From NCBI RefSeq assembly GCF_002632725.1, contig NZ_NJAI01000003.1, positions 1 to 64,000 on the forward strand: a stretch of 64,000 nt of DNA, given 5' to 3'. Source of the DNA: Xenorhabdus hominickii (GTDB lineage Bacteria > Pseudomonadota > Gammaproteobacteria > Enterobacterales > Enterobacteriaceae). Positions within the stretch are counted from its first letter, which is position 1. Every line of letters begins with the position of its first letter. A model generated the notes under the pieces. That model did not search any database and was not told the DNA's origin. It worked only from the letters and a program-made list of their open reading frames with translations. Shown here piece by piece: positions 33,075-44,309 of this stretch. Made by a program: the position numbers and the translations under genes.

Positions 33075-34012
33075 TGACAGCTATCCCTTCTCCATATCAA
33101 CTTGGTGCAACACTGTATATGCCAGCGACTCGCCAAGATATTGCAGAAATCGTGTTACACAATAAAATTTCTGGTCTGCGCTCTCTGGTGATTTGTCTGG
33201 AAGATGCGGTCAACGAACAAGATATTCCTGTTGCTATCGAAAATCTCAAGCATGCCCTGCAAGTACTGGCTGAATCCGATACCGCTTCTGCTGAAATGTT
33301 TTTTTCTGATAGCAAGCATCCACGTCCGCTGATTTTTATCCGTCCGCGTGACGTGATGATGGGGAGATATCTGGTTGCTAATGTTAACCTCAGTGCCGTT
33401 GATGGGCTGGTTCTGCCTAAATTTACCCACGCTTCGGTATCCGATTGGTGGGACATTATTAGCTCAACACATCTTTGCATTATGCCTACACTGGAAACGG
33501 GAGAAGTGTTTGATGTTCAACAAATGAATCAACTTGCTGATACCCTTAAAAATCATCCTTGCAAGGAACGTATTATTGCCCTGCGTATCGGCGGTAATGA
33601 TTTGATGAATGTGATATCTCTGCGTCGCTCACGTACTTTTACGCTTTATGATGGGCCTATGGGATATGTCATCAAAATGCTGATTGCTGTTTTTGCGGCC
33701 CGTGGGTTCTCTCTGACCGCGCCCGTTTGCGAGCATATCGATGATTTGAAACTACTTGAGAAAGAGCTGGAATTAGATATTACCCACGGTTTGGTGGGAA
33801 AAACCGCGATACATCCGAGGCAGATTAAATGCATCCAGCGAGCGTTTATGGTCAGCGCCCATGATTATGCTGATGCGTTAAATATCCTCAACGCCAGTCA
33901 GGCTGTTTTCAAATCTCAAGGGGCGATGTGTGAACCAGCGACTCATCAACACTGGGCGATGAATATCCTGCAACGAGCAGAGTATTATGGCATAGAAGCA
34001 GAAGTCGCATAG
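33074..34012 (+). CDS. Ter-linked HpcH/HpaI (CitE-like) aldolase/lyase
   Basis: 312 residues, a TIM-barrel of the CitE/HpcH family. YMPATRQDIAEIVLHNKISG, LVICLEDAVNEQDI (metal-binding Glu/Asp), FIRPRDVMMGRYL and GLVLPKF are visible, then ALRIGGNDLMN and GKTAIHPRQIKCIQ near the end. It is the last enzyme of the four-gene Ter module and overlaps its neighbour by one base at TGATG; an in-frame GTG at 33071 is an alternative start. It probably makes or breaks a carbon-carbon bond in the proposed pathway. A terminator follows before terW. Confidence 0.8.
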   Translation: MTAIPSPYQLGATLYMPATRQDIAEIVLHNKISGLRSLVICLEDAVNEQDIPVAIENLKHALQVLAESDTASAEMFFSDSKHPRPLIFIRPRDVMMGRYLVANVNLSAVDGLVLPKFTHASVSDWWDIISSTHLCIMPTLETGEVFDVQQMNQLADTLKNHPCKERIIALRIGGNDLMNVISLRRSRTFTLYDGPMGYVIKMLIAVFAARGFSLTAPVCEHIDDLKLLEKELELDITHGLVGKTAIHPRQIKCIQRAFMVSAHDYADALNILNASQAVFKSQGAMCEPATHQHWAMNILQRAEYYGIEAEVA

Positions 34013-34111
34013 AACGAGGCAGCCTAGAAATAAAGACTAATGAAGGAGCTAGCAAGGCTTTAATCTGTTTTAATATTGATTTACCTGCTGTAGAAGCTAT
34101 GCTGATAGGCC

Positions 34112-34140
34112 ATCCCCGCAGTTAACCGTAGGGATTTTTT
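34112..34140 (+). terminator. Terminator after the Ter enzyme module
   Basis: ATCCC at 34112 pairs with GGGAT at 34131, enclosing a 14-base loop, followed by TTTTTT. The stem is short but the T run is clear. It would separate the enzyme module from terW. Confidence 0.5.
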
Positions 34141-34172
34141 GTTTTTGTTATCCCTGATTTGGTAATCAAAAA

Positions 34173-34658
34173 ATGCTGCTTAGTCCCAAACAATTTAGAA
34201 ATTTCAAATTAACTTTATTGCTCTCACATGGCAAACCCGTTAGTAAGGTTAAAATCATTAGGGAACTCCATTGTTCGGAGCCGACATTAACACGTGCATT
34301 GCGGGAGTTGAGAGATCTCTACTGCGCAGATATTCGATTTAGCAAAATAGGAAACACCTATCAGTTAATTGATAAAGGGATGCTGACCAAAAAAGATGTG
34401 AGAAGGATCGAAGAACTGCTTGCCCAGCATCTCAGTCTCCATGCTGAAGAAGTCACCAGCCATGTTTTCCTTGATAAAGAGAAGAAAAAATCGATTTCTC
34501 TCTCTCTGAGAATGTCTGTTATCAGGAAAATAGACGGTTTGGCCAATCGGTTGGAAACAACCAGAAGTGAAGTGGTTGAAATGGTTGTGGACGGTTTTAT
34601 TGAGACGTTATTGAAAGAAACCCTGAACAGTGAACCCACTAAGCAGCGGAGCCCGTAA
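34173..34658 (+). CDS. terW: Transcriptional regulator TerW
   Basis: 161 residues, close in length and order to R478 TerW (155). The N-terminal winged helix is LSHGKPVSKVKIIRELHCSE then PTLTRALREL. The C-terminal part (KKKSISLSLRMSVIRKIDGL, ETTRSEVVEMVVDGFI) resembles a ribbon-helix-helix. TerW controls ter genes by binding upstream of terZ; the palindromes at 29689-29859 are plausible targets. No strong ribosome binding site is visible before the ATG. Confidence 0.85.
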   Translation: MLLSPKQFRNFKLTLLLSHGKPVSKVKIIRELHCSEPTLTRALRELRDLYCADIRFSKIGNTYQLIDKGMLTKKDVRRIEELLAQHLSLHAEEVTSHVFLDKEKKKSISLSLRMSVIRKIDGLANRLETTRSEVVEMVVDGFIETLLKETLNSEPTKQRSP

Positions 34659-34720
34659 TGCCAGCCGGTTGGAATCAACTGGCATCAAGGGAATGTGTTT
34701 GCGTGAGGTTAAGTTATTGC

Positions 34721-35254
<534 letters not shown>

Positions 35255-35481
35255 TCAAGAATGTGAAAGCGATGAAATACATATCGCTATCAGGTACTCA
35301 CTTGTTACATAGAGGGTGCACACTCAGGCTGTTTTTATTTGGTAATTTCATGCTCTTGGAATATTGACAGATTTATTAATAGTGCAGGCCATCATCTTGG
35401 ATGGTCTGCACTTTATATTGACGTGTCTGATGGCGCCTGTCACTGTCTGAGCTTTTTAGATTGCACAGATGGATTTTTCAC

Positions 35482-36240
35482 TCAGCTACCCAAGGTTGCT
35501 CCACCATCAACGACAATATCCTGCATGGTGATATGACTGGCGAGATCTGAAGCAAGGAAAAGAACGGTATCCGCAATTTCTTCCGGCAAGGCAATTTTTT
35601 TCAAAGGGATACCTAACTTAAATTTGTCAGGAAAACCATCAATGGTGTTTTGTCTGGATGCAGCATTTTGCCACATACCTCGTAGCATGGGAGTATCCGT
35701 TGAACCGGGGGAAACCAGATTGCAACGCACACCATAGGGAGCCAATTCAAGCCCGACACTTTGACACAAGCTACGCAAGGCGGCTTTGGAAGCGCCATAA
35801 GCTGACATTTCGACCCGTGGAACGTGAGCAGCATTAGAGCAGATAGAAACGATGTTTCCACTGCGTTGCCGTTGAAATTGTGGGATCACAGCCTGAAAAA
35901 AATTAAAAGCTCCACCGGCATTGACGTTGAAACATTGTTGCCAATCTTCCCAGCTCAGGGTTTCTGTTCGTCCTGTTCGCAGGATACCCGCACCATTGAC
36001 CAATACATCCAAGCGGGATTCTTCTGTGAGTAATTCACGACAGCGCTGGCTCACGGCTACATGGTCACTGATATCTAACTCATAAGCAGTAAAAGGGAGG
36101 TTAGTATCGGGAAACGCCAGATCCAACCCGATGACTTTCGCACCAGCCTGACTGAATCGACTAGCAATGTGATAGCCAATACCACGCCCTGCTCCTGTCA
36201 CCCAAACATGTTTATTATTGAAATCGAAAGTTGCGTTCAT
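35482..36240 (-). CDS. entA: 2,3-dihydro-2,3-dihydroxybenzoate dehydrogenase EntA
   Basis: 252 residues, a short-chain dehydrogenase with NAD motif VTGAGRGIGYHIA, VNGAGILRTGRTE and catalytic YGASKAAL. It oxidises 2,3-dihydro-2,3-dihydroxybenzoate to 2,3-dihydroxybenzoate (DHB), the iron-binding catechol. It is last in the leftward entCEBA operon, its start overlapping the entB stop by one base. Start and length match the family. Confidence 0.92.
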   Translation of the reverse strand: MNATFDFNNKHVWVTGAGRGIGYHIASRFSQAGAKVIGLDLAFPDTNLPFTAYELDISDHVAVSQRCRELLTEESRLDVLVNGAGILRTGRTETLSWEDWQQCFNVNAGGAFNFFQAVIPQFQRQRSGNIVSICSNAAHVPRVEMSAYGASKAALRSLCQSVGLELAPYGVRCNLVSPGSTDTPMLRGMWQNAASRQNTIDGFPDKFKLGIPLKKIALPEEIADTVLFLASDLASHITMQDIVVDGGATLGS

Positions 36241-37115
36241 TATTTGGACTCTTGTCTATCATTAAGCAGAGTGAGCCAGTTTGCCAACGTTGGTTTTTTC
36301 ACTAGCGAGATAAAATTAATGTCATGGTTTTCATGGTTCCAACGTGTCACCAGAGACATTGTTTTTACAGAGTCAAGGCCGTAATCCAGTAGGTTTTCGT
36401 GATCATCAATATCACCGCAGTCATCATCGAGCAGAGGTAAAATTTCAGCACGGAGACGTTCGCGTGTCCATTTTGGGGACGGGGATATTTCGTTGAGCAG
36501 AGTTTCTGTCGTCAGTACGCGACCACAACGGCCGGCAATATAACGTAATGCCATGATATGCTCGTTGCGGCTGAAATCTGCCAGTGCATCAGCGACAAAA
36601 AAAGGTTTGATGTCGCGCATAAAGGCATCCGTGGCTGTTGTCATGCAACCAATATGAGCATAAACACCGCAGATGATTAATTGATCACGCTCCATGACTT
36701 TCAATTGTTGTTCTAAATCTGAGCGCTGAAAGGCACTGTAACGCCATTTTATCAATATGGTGTCATCGCTTTCAGGCGCCAATGCGTCAGTGATACTTTG
36801 TTGCTCAGGATGCTGATTTAGTCCTGCTCCCCACATATCATTCAATAACCCACGGTCTGCATCACTTTGGTGGTTGGGTTGGGCGGTGTAAAAAACCGGA
36901 ATCCCCAGTTGTTTGCACTGTTTTCTGAGACGAACGATATTGTCGATCATTTGCTTTACTAGCTGGCTATCGGTTTCCCAGAAATTGAGGAAATAATTCT
37001 GCATGTCATGGATCAGTAAAGCGGCCCGCTGACTATCAAATGGCCAATCCACTTTATTGATCGGTAATTCTTGAGTTACGGGCAGAATATAATCGTTAAT
37101 TTTGGGAATGCTCAT
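36240..37115 (-). CDS. entB: Isochorismatase / aryl carrier protein EntB
   Basis: 291 residues. The N-terminal isochorismatase ([35 protein letters not shown]) hydrolyses isochorismate. The C-terminal aryl carrier domain has the phosphopantetheine serine Ser249 in [10 protein letters not shown]. EntE loads DHB onto this arm, which the first condensation domain of the NRPS at 44.3 kb would use. It overlaps entE by four bases and entA by one. No EntD-type phosphopantetheinyl transferase is in the window. Confidence 0.93.
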   Translation of the reverse strand: MSIPKINDYILPVTQELPINKVDWPFDSQRAALLIHDMQNYFLNFWETDSQLVKQMIDNIVRLRKQCKQLGIPVFYTAQPNHQSDADRGLLNDMWGAGLNQHPEQQSITDALAPESDDTILIKWRYSAFQRSDLEQQLKVMERDQLIICGVYAHIGCMTTATDAFMRDIKPFFVADALADFSRNEHIMALRYIAGRCGRVLTTETLLNEISPSPKWTRERLRAEILPLLDDDCGDIDDHENLLDYGLDSVKTMSLVTRWNHENHDINFISLVKKPTLANWLTLLNDRQESK

Positions 37116-38740
37116 TTTGTTTCTCCGACATGGACTAACATGTTCTGTGCAATTTGGCGTAATTTTTGTTTATCGATTTTGCCGACAGGCGTCATGGGTA
37201 GGGATGGAACGTTTTCAAAGCGGTCGGGAAGTTTGTAATCAGCGATACCTTGCTCGCGTAAAAAGCGACGCAATATGACTGATTTTATCTCTTCGCGGGT
37301 AACAACATAGGCGCAGCTTTTTTCTCCCATCAGCGAGTCAGGAATGGCGATCAATGCTGCATAGATCACCTGCGGATGGCGTAACAGCAGATTTTCAATT
37401 TCTTCTGCTGCAATCTTTTCGCCACCACGATTAATTTGGTCTTTTTCCCTGCCCACAACTTTTAGATAGCCTTTCTCTGTTTGAATAACTAAATCACCCG
37501 AACAGTAAAAACCATTTTTATCAAATACGAGTTTGTTGTATTGATGGCTTTGGTAGTACCCACGAAAAGTATAAGGCCCGCGCGTCATCAACCTACCGGG
37601 AACACCATATGGTAGCTGATTGCCCAGATTGTCGGCGACCCATACTTCATCATCATCACTGATCGGACGGCCTTGAGTGGTGAAAATTGTTTGCTCGTCA
37701 TCATCTAGCCGTGTGTAGTTCACCAATCCCTCTGCCATGCCAAATATCTGTTGTAACTGGCAACCCAGCTCCGAAGGGATTCTCCGTGCCAGAGATTCAC
37801 TCAGGTGTGCACCGCCTACCTGTAATAAGGTCAGACTATCAAGCGGTGACTTATCCGCTGTCAGAGTAATGGCTTCCAGCCACAGGCTTACCGCAGGAGG
37901 AACTAAAGCAGCCACATTGATCCGATGCTGTTTAATCAAAGGAAAACAACTGGATGCACTGGGATCGTTGGCCATAATCACTTGACCTCCTGCATAAAAA
38001 ACGCCCAATGCGCCTGGCGAACTCATCGGGTAATTATGGGCGGCAGGAAGGGCGCATAAGTAGCGTGTTTGCGCATTGAAATGGCAGATATCAACGCTAG
38101 TGCGAATACTGTAGTAGTAATCATTGTGAGTACGCGGGATCAATTTCGGGATGCCAGTACTGCCACCTGATAGCTGAAAAAAAGCGACTTCATCCGCTGG
38201 TGTTGGTGTCGCGGTAAAGTCATTCACTTTTTCATCAGTCAGTATCGTTAAATCTATCGGGCTATAGTTATCTCCCCGCAGGAATACGTTTGTCAGTGAA
38301 GGATGGCGTGTATGCAGTTCGTGAATAAAAGTATTGTCTGAAAATAGAGAATGGCTACGATCTGCGATCAGTAATGATGGTTTAATCTGCTCGGCGTAAG
38401 CCAATAGCTCACTACGCTGGTGGCTGAACAAGGCATTGACGGGAACTACACCTAAACGCAGTAGGGCAAAAAAGGTGATATAAAATTCCGCAATATTGCC
38501 TAATTGCACCAAGGCGGTTTTCCTATGCTGAACACCACGACGTTTGAGGGAGGCAGCCAGATTGTCCGCGAGTTGATTGAGTTGGCGATAGCTATATTGT
38601 CGCTCCGAGCAAATCAGCGCGGTATTTTCATTGGTAGCCTGACGACTGAGTATGTCGTCAAGGGTAAGGTCAAGCCAGTAGCCGCGTTGACGATAGCGCT
38701 GTGACAATTCTTCGGGCCAGCGATTGAACTCAATACTCAT
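37112..38740 (-). CDS. entE: 2,3-dihydroxybenzoate-AMP ligase EntE
   Basis: 542 residues of the aryl-AMP ligase family. The ATP motif is [15 protein letters not shown], with [10 protein letters not shown] and the C-terminal [20 protein letters not shown] hinge. It activates DHB with ATP and transfers it to the EntB aryl carrier. It overlaps both entC and entB by four bases (ATGA), so the operon is tightly coupled. Confidence 0.93.
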   Translation of the reverse strand: MSIEFNRWPEELSQRYRQRGYWLDLTLDDILSRQATNENTALICSERQYSYRQLNQLADNLAASLKRRGVQHRKTALVQLGNIAEFYITFFALLRLGVVPVNALFSHQRSELLAYAEQIKPSLLIADRSHSLFSDNTFIHELHTRHPSLTNVFLRGDNYSPIDLTILTDEKVNDFTATPTPADEVAFFQLSGGSTGIPKLIPRTHNDYYYSIRTSVDICHFNAQTRYLCALPAAHNYPMSSPGALGVFYAGGQVIMANDPSASSCFPLIKQHRINVAALVPPAVSLWLEAITLTADKSPLDSLTLLQVGGAHLSESLARRIPSELGCQLQQIFGMAEGLVNYTRLDDDEQTIFTTQGRPISDDDEVWVADNLGNQLPYGVPGRLMTRGPYTFRGYYQSHQYNKLVFDKNGFYCSGDLVIQTEKGYLKVVGREKDQINRGGEKIAAEEIENLLLRHPQVIYAALIAIPDSLMGEKSCAYVVTREEIKSVILRRFLREQGIADYKLPDRFENVPSLPMTPVGKIDKQKLRQIAQNMLVHVGETK

Positions 38741-39927
38741 AACACATGTTCCTTATTAGCGGATAATCCCAGCGCCTGTAACATGGTGCCCAGTTTTACT
38801 CCCGTTTCCTGCCATTCGGCATTGGGTTGGGAGTCAGCAACGATGCCAGCTCCTGCGAAGAGTCGAACATGGTTTGCAAATAATTCACCACAGCGAATAG
38901 CAATGACCCATTCGCCATTGCCTCTGGCATCACACCAACCGACAATGCCGCCAAAATAGTTACGTTCGAAGGGTTCGAGTTGAGCGATGAGTTCGTATGC
39001 CCGTTCTCTTGGCGCACCACAAAGTGCTGGAGTCGGATGGAGCAGACAGGCCACTGAAAGTGCATCGGCGTGTTTATTGCGTAATTCGCTGCGTATTTCT
39101 GTGGCGAGGTGCCAAAGTAAAGGGGTACTGAATATTGAAGGAGAATCAGGGATCATCAGTTCAGTACAATGTTCAGTAAGTGCGCTTCTTATTGCGTTAA
39201 TCACTAATTGATGTTCATGGTGATCTTTAGCCGAATGCAGCAGCGATTGTCGTAAGGCGTTATCTTCTGCGATATTGCGGCTTCTGCGCGATGAACCTGC
39301 CAGAGGTTGAGACGTAATGGCATTGCCCTGTTTGCGAAGTATAAGTTCTGGACTGGCTCCAATTAACGTGCTGTTGCCCAATGGAAGGTGGAAGTTATAG
39401 CTATAGGGATTTTGGGCGTTAAGCTGCATAAAAAGTTGGATAGTGTCAGGCTCTTGCTCAAATTCAATGTCTAACAGGCGTGAAAGGACGACTTTATCAA
39501 TCTGACCCTGATGTATGGCATCAACGGCCTGAGAGACCATCTGGCAAAACTCTGCTTTTTCGGGCCATGAATGACACTTGTGTAATGGCAACATTGGTGA
39601 AGAAGACGGAGCGGAAAAACGCAAGGTTTCTCTTTCTAGCCAATGGTACTCATAAGGAATGTAAAGGGCAGAAGGTTGGCGTTTATCAAAAGGGATTGCT
39701 CCCACTGCGATGGGATTTTTAATTCCGGCCTGTTCAGCCTGATGGAATAATTGAGATAAATGATCACGCAATGGATTGTCAATATCACCATGATGACTGG
39801 CAGGAGTTGTTATTTTGGTAAAACACCCTTGTGCATGCAGGCTTTTATTTGAGGACAGGAACACAAAATCATCACAACTAAAATCCAGTAGTTGGGATGT
39901 GTGATATTCAGTAGTTAACTTAAGCAC
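38737..39927 (-). CDS. entC: Isochorismate synthase EntC
   Basis: 396 residues of the chorismate-utilising family. [40 protein letters not shown] and [20 protein letters not shown] carry the Mg2+ and active-site residues. It converts chorismate to isochorismate, the first step toward DHB. It heads the leftward entCEBA operon. About 165 bases separate it from the receptor gene, and I do not see a clear Fur box there, so it may be read through from the receptor promoter. Confidence 0.92.
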   Translation of the reverse strand: MLKLTTEYHTSQLLDFSCDDFVFLSSNKSLHAQGCFTKITTPASHHGDIDNPLRDHLSQLFHQAEQAGIKNPIAVGAIPFDKRQPSALYIPYEYHWLERETLRFSAPSSSPMLPLHKCHSWPEKAEFCQMVSQAVDAIHQGQIDKVVLSRLLDIEFEQEPDTIQLFMQLNAQNPYSYNFHLPLGNSTLIGASPELILRKQGNAITSQPLAGSSRRSRNIAEDNALRQSLLHSAKDHHEHQLVINAIRSALTEHCTELMIPDSPSIFSTPLLWHLATEIRSELRNKHADALSVACLLHPTPALCGAPRERAYELIAQLEPFERNYFGGIVGWCDARGNGEWVIAIRCGELFANHVRLFAGAGIVADSQPNAEWQETGVKLGTMLQALGLSANKEHVL

Positions 39928-40092
39928 GATGTTTCCCTATTATTTTTAAATAATAGATTCAATAAATTGGCTTAGACGTAAAAAGTGGCTCAACACGTAT
40001 AAGCTTGCGCTGATGAAAATAAGCTCACAGTGGCAAAAAGATTTTGTCATACATAGCATTACTTTTTGTCACTGAGATAAGTAAGTTTTGCT

Positions 40093-42282
40093 TTACCAGC
40101 TATACGACACAGTGGCAAAGATACTGCGTCCTCCACCATAGAAGCAGGCTTCTTTATTCGAGCATGAGGCGACATAACGTTTGTTGCTCAGGTTATTCAC
40201 GTTTAGCTGTACGCTGGCACCTTTTAACTGAGGTGATGCTTCGCCAAGATCGTATTTCGCCATCAGGTCGTAGAGGGAGTAGGGCTGTACATGGAATGTT
40301 TCTTCATAATCGCCGGATGTGGTGCCGATATAGCGTACGCCTGCTCCCAGAGTAAAGCCCTTCAGAGCCGTCTGTGTGAAGCTATAGCTACCCCAGGCAG
40401 AAGCCGTATGTTCAGGAATCGATGGTACTCTTTTGCCGATACGTGAGGCATTGCTATCACCTTTGGTTTTAGTATCTGTATAGGTATAGGTGGCTATCAG
40501 ATTGATTTCAGGTGTGATTTGTGAATGGATTTCGGCTTCCGCCCCTTTTGAGCCAATTTTGCCAATTTGTTCGCTAACGCGAGTGACTGGATTACGGCTG
40601 GTCACATTTTTTTGGGTGATATCGAATAAGGAAAGCGTTAACAAGGTATTGTGATCTTTGGGCTGGAATTTGATGCCTATCTCAGTCTGCGCACCTGTTG
40701 TGGGTTTGAATGCCGGTGTACCCGGTGCACCTTGAGACAGATTGGGCTCAAAGGAAGTGCTGTAACTGATATAAGGCGAAATGCCGTTATCAAAGGCATA
40801 CAATAACCCCGCACGTCCGGTAAAAGCACGGTCTTTCTGTGTTGTTGATTTATCTTTGATGAGATCATGTTGCTTTGTTTCGGTCCAGTCATAACGCCCT
40901 GACAGAACTAAATTCCAGTTTTCCCAACCGAGTTGATCCTGTACGTAAGCACCTAACTGATGGAGTTTCTTTTTATCATTTAAGGCAAGGGATAGAGAAT
41001 TTTCACTAACGGGAATACTCCGGGTTGGATGTGCCCAATCAAAATTGTATTGGTCACCTTTTTTATTCCATCTTTTGTTGTGATTATCCACCCATTTGTA
41101 ATCCACACCACTGATGACGTTATGCTCAATGTTACCTGTTGAGAATTGTGCTTTCAGTTGATTATCCACGCTAAATGTTTGTGCTTCACCGTATTCCTTC
41201 TGTGGAATGCGTTGGATAGTCGTCGGTTTTTTTGTATCTGATGAATAAACGAAAAGCTTAAAACGCTCATCTAACTTTGAATAACGCAGATTTTGCTGGA
41301 AAGAGAAAATATCATCAATGTCATGTTCAAGCATGTAGCCGATAGAGGTCTGTTCGCGTCTGGCCTGATTAAAAGAAGGATCACTGAGGTTCATATCGTA
41401 GGGAATATAGCCCACATTGGGAACGGGTGTTACGGTGCCGGTTTTAGGATAGAAGTTGCGGTATCCCGCTTTAGGATCGTACTGATAACTTGTCAGTAAC
41501 GTAAAGGTCGTATTATTGTTGGGTATCCATGTCAGTGCCGGGGCGATGGCAATACGCTCTTTTTTATAGTCTTTGACGAACTGCTTTTGGGTGCTGAGAA
41601 TACCATTTAAACGATAGAGAACGGAAATATCGTCATTCAGTGCTCCTCCGAAATCAAAGGCCAATTCACCAAGGCTATGACTACCTGCTTTTAGCTGTAC
41701 CTCATGAATAGGTTGTGCTGTTGGCTTTTTGCTGGTCATGTTAATCAACCCGCCAGGGCTGATCTGACCATATAGCACGGATGCAGGCCCATGTACCAGC
41801 TCCACACGTTCCAATAACCAAGGATCAACTTGGCCTCCTGTTGCATAGCTTAAGCCATCAAGGAATTTAGACGCATAACGGAAACCACGTATGATTACTT
41901 CATCGTTACGGTTGGAAGAGCCACGGTAATTAGTCACTACACCACTTGAATAATTCAGGGCGTCAGCAACAGTCGTTACACCTTGTGCTTCCATTTGTGT
42001 GCGATTGATGACGCTGATTGATTGGGGTGTTTTGATGAGGGGAGTGGTGCTTTTGGTGCCAGCAGCACTGTCTGATTCTACGAAGTGTTCTACTGAGTTA
42101 CCTTTATTTGTGCTTGTGACGGTTATGATGTCTTCGTTGTTATTGGCCGTGTTATTGCTTGCTGAAGCATATGGAGATAACAGTAAGGCAGAAGTAATCG
42201 TTAAAAATAGTTTATTATAGTTATTGTTTCTATTTGTTTTATTTGCGGCTTTCAACGTTTTATTCTTGATAGGCAGTACCAT
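40093..42282 (-). CDS. TonB-dependent ferric siderophore receptor
   Basis: About 729 residues. I prefer the ATG at 42282 ([10 protein letters not shown]), with GAGAG nine bases upstream, to the ATG at 42291. A signal sequence ([17 protein letters not shown]) is followed by the plug domain ([40 protein letters not shown]) and a 22-strand barrel ending ATVSYSW. It belongs to the FhuA/FcuA-type siderophore receptors, not the FepA type, so it does not by itself imply enterobactin. A pair of Cys residues ([14 protein letters not shown]) sits in the last external loop. It is divergent from fes across the double Fur box and most likely imports the ferric product of the local NRPS. Confidence 0.88.
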   Translation of the reverse strand: MVLPIKNKTLKAANKTNRNNNYNKLFLTITSALLLSPYASASNNTANNNEDIITVTSTNKGNSVEHFVESDSAAGTKSTTPLIKTPQSISVINRTQMEAQGVTTVADALNYSSGVVTNYRGSSNRNDEVIIRGFRYASKFLDGLSYATGGQVDPWLLERVELVHGPASVLYGQISPGGLINMTSKKPTAQPIHEVQLKAGSHSLGELAFDFGGALNDDISVLYRLNGILSTQKQFVKDYKKERIAIAPALTWIPNNNTTFTLLTSYQYDPKAGYRNFYPKTGTVTPVPNVGYIPYDMNLSDPSFNQARREQTSIGYMLEHDIDDIFSFQQNLRYSKLDERFKLFVYSSDTKKPTTIQRIPQKEYGEAQTFSVDNQLKAQFSTGNIEHNVISGVDYKWVDNHNKRWNKKGDQYNFDWAHPTRSIPVSENSLSLALNDKKKLHQLGAYVQDQLGWENWNLVLSGRYDWTETKQHDLIKDKSTTQKDRAFTGRAGLLYAFDNGISPYISYSTSFEPNLSQGAPGTPAFKPTTGAQTEIGIKFQPKDHNTLLTLSLFDITQKNVTSRNPVTRVSEQIGKIGSKGAEAEIHSQITPEINLIATYTYTDTKTKGDSNASRIGKRVPSIPEHTASAWGSYSFTQTALKGFTLGAGVRYIGTTSGDYEETFHVQPYSLYDLMAKYDLGEASPQLKGASVQLNVNNLSNKRYVASCSNKEACFYGGGRSIFATVSYSW

Positions 42283-42465
42283 GGATTTCATCTCTCAAAA
42301 TAGACTTTTTTTTAAATAGTTTTTAAAAATCAATTAAATAATAAATTAATTATTTCATTGATGTTGAGCTGAATAGCAAGGGCCTCCTGCCACGTTACCC
42401 CAATAGTGTCCATTAACTCTATTAACCAGTAGTTATGATTAATAAAATAAGTTGAATAATATTGC

Positions 42466-42515
42466 AAACGAAAATCGTTATCAATATCATTTGATGATGA
42501 TAATGATTTTCGTTT
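42466..42515. promoter_or_regulatory. Double Fur box between receptor and fes
   Basis: AAACGAAAATCGTTATCA (42466-42483) and TGATAATGATTTTCGTTT (42498-42515) are near-perfect reverse complements. The right arm contains GATAATGATTTTC, close to the Fur half-site GATAATGAT. The placement between the divergent receptor and fes genes fits iron repression of both sides. Confidence 0.75.
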
Positions 42516-42590
42516 ATTTGGGTTATTGTTCACTCTGTGTATCAGATATGTATGTTATTTATGAGCGAACTTTTTTGAGGGGATAACGGA

Positions 42591-43892
42591 ATGCGGTTAG
42601 TATTTCAGCCATCAGGTGTGGTAGATAATTTGTTATCCGCTCCTAATGTTGGTAGTAAATTATGGTGGGAAAATATTGCTATTTTGGGAACGCCCATCAT
42701 AGAAGTTGCGATAAATCACCAAGTTCAAACGACATTCTTTTGGCGAGATCCTCGTGGGGATGAACAAAATTCAGATATTCGCCAAGTCTATATCGATATC
42801 AATGGGGTCACTGATCATCACTGCCCGCAGCCACAGAGCTTGCAACGAGTGCCTGAAACGGATATCTGGTATTGGTCAGTGAGCCTCGAAGATGATTGGA
42901 GAGGGAGTTATCGATTTATACCTGTCACTGATGCACATTTGCCCCCCGAATTTTCCGATAAAATAAAACTAAGTAACCAACAGCAACGTGAGTGGTGGAT
43001 CTCACTCTTTCCGTTATCCATTCCTGATCCTTTGAATCGGCAAGATTCTCACCGTAATGGGGTTGGTGTGCCTTTATCAGCGATTCACATGCCCCATGCC
43101 CTTGAACAGACTGCATGGGCATTAACCGAAGTAAATTCAAATCATGTCATGCGGTCGGACAAACGAGAGCCTCTGCTTTTGCATTGGCAGAGTGATCGGC
43201 TCAACAATCAAAGGCGCATTTGGCTTTATTCCAGCGGGGAAGAAACCGCGCTGCCACGGCCTCTTATCATTCTCTTGGATGGGCTGAATTGGGTAGAGAA
43301 AGTGCCGATTTTTCCTGTGATTGACGTGGCGACTGAAAAACAGCAGATACCGGGTGCAATCTGGCTTCTGATTGATGTTATTGATATGTCTCACCGAGAG
43401 CAAGAACTCCCCTGTAATCAAGATTTTTGGCAAGCGATTCAGGATGAACTATTACCACTTATCGCACAGCATGCTGTTTTCAGTGATGATCCTGAACAGA
43501 CTATTATCGCAGGGCAGAGCTATGGTGGTCTGTCGGCATTGTATGCCGCTCTCCATTGGCCGCAACGCTTTGGTTGTGTTCTCACGCAATCGGGGTCTTT
43601 CTGGTGGCCAGATAGCAAAATTGTCCGGCAGTTTATGCCATCTTCTGAACAGAAACCTGGCTGGCTGACACAGCAGGTTTCTGATCAAAAAGTTGTTCCG
43701 TCATCATTGAAAATCTTTCAAGAAGCGGGTTCCCACGAAGCCGATATTCATTTTGTGAATGATCAAATGTATGCCGCGTTAAAAGAGGCCGGGCATCGCG
43801 TGAATTATCGCGTGTTTAATGGTGGTCATGATGTGCTGTGTTGGCGCGGTGGATTAATTGATGGACTGAGCTGGTTACTGGCTGAAAAGTGA
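42591..43892 (+). CDS. fes: Enterochelin esterase-like Fes
   Basis: 433 residues, an N-terminal beta domain followed by an alpha/beta hydrolase. The nucleophile is in AGQSYGGLSALYAALHWPQR and the catalytic His in FNGGHDVLCWRGG. Fes hydrolyses the ester backbone of ferric tris-catechol siderophores in the cytoplasm to release iron. Here its substrate would be the serine trilactone predicted for the NRPS. GAGGGG and ACGGA lie before the ATG. It starts the rightward operon under the Fur box. Confidence 0.9.
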   Translation: MRLVFQPSGVVDNLLSAPNVGSKLWWENIAILGTPIIEVAINHQVQTTFFWRDPRGDEQNSDIRQVYIDINGVTDHHCPQPQSLQRVPETDIWYWSVSLEDDWRGSYRFIPVTDAHLPPEFSDKIKLSNQQQREWWISLFPLSIPDPLNRQDSHRNGVGVPLSAIHMPHALEQTAWALTEVNSNHVMRSDKREPLLLHWQSDRLNNQRRIWLYSSGEETALPRPLIILLDGLNWVEKVPIFPVIDVATEKQQIPGAIWLLIDVIDMSHREQELPCNQDFWQAIQDELLPLIAQHAVFSDDPEQTIIAGQSYGGLSALYAALHWPQRFGCVLTQSGSFWWPDSKIVRQFMPSSEQKPGWLTQQVSDQKVVPSSLKIFQEAGSHEADIHFVNDQMYAALKEAGHRVNYRVFNGGHDVLCWRGGLIDGLSWLLAEK

Positions 43893-43937
43893 TATGGCAA
43901 ATGATGATTGAAATCCCGAATATGATGAGAGTAAACG

Positions 43938-44150
43938 ATGAATCTGGAACAAAAAAATCCTTTTGATGATGATGAAATCTCTTTTTATGTACTGATAAAT
44001 AATCAACAGCAATATAGCCTTTGGCCAGCCTTTGCTGCACAACCAGCCGGTTGGGAGAGAGCTATTGGTCCAGATTCACGGACAGCATGTATTGCATACA
44101 TAGAAGAGCACTGGGTGGATATGCGCCCGGCCATTCTGCGCAAACCATAG
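43938..44150 (+). CDS. ybdZ: MbtH-like protein (YbdZ)
   Basis: 70 residues with the MbtH signature NPFDDDEISFYVLINNQQQY, SLWP and the W-x-x-x-x-x-P-D pattern. These proteins bind and activate NRPS adenylation domains. It lies 45 bases after fes and 160 before the NRPS gene, where EntF-type operons carry it. Confidence 0.92.
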   Translation: MNLEQKNPFDDDEISFYVLINNQQQYSLWPAFAAQPAGWERAIGPDSRTACIAYIEEHWVDMRPAILRKP

Positions 44151-44185
44151 GTGAATCAAAATAATAATGCCGACGGTTTAATCTG

Positions 44186-44289
44186 TATACCCAATGGATT
44201 TCAAGATACAGCGCTTATGTCTTGGAAACGAGTTCCTGGGATGAGTGAGTGTAGCCAACAAAGCTGCACCTTGAAAGACGACAGGTATA
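44186..44289. repeat. ERIC/IRU-like element inside the siderophore operon
   Basis: Starts TATACCCAATGGATTTCAAG and ends, reversed, TATACCTGTCGTCTTTCAAG. The centre has CGAGTTCCTGGGATGAGTGA, close to the ERIC core. 104 bp long. It lies between ybdZ and the NRPS start, ending 20 bases before the GTG. Confidence 0.6.
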
Positions 44290-44309
44290 GATAAGAAAGG
44301 AAATAAAAC

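Noticed and set aside
42330..42533. Minus-strand frame of 67 codons upstream of the receptor
   Set aside because: It runs through the double Fur box and promoter region, and no family is recognisable.
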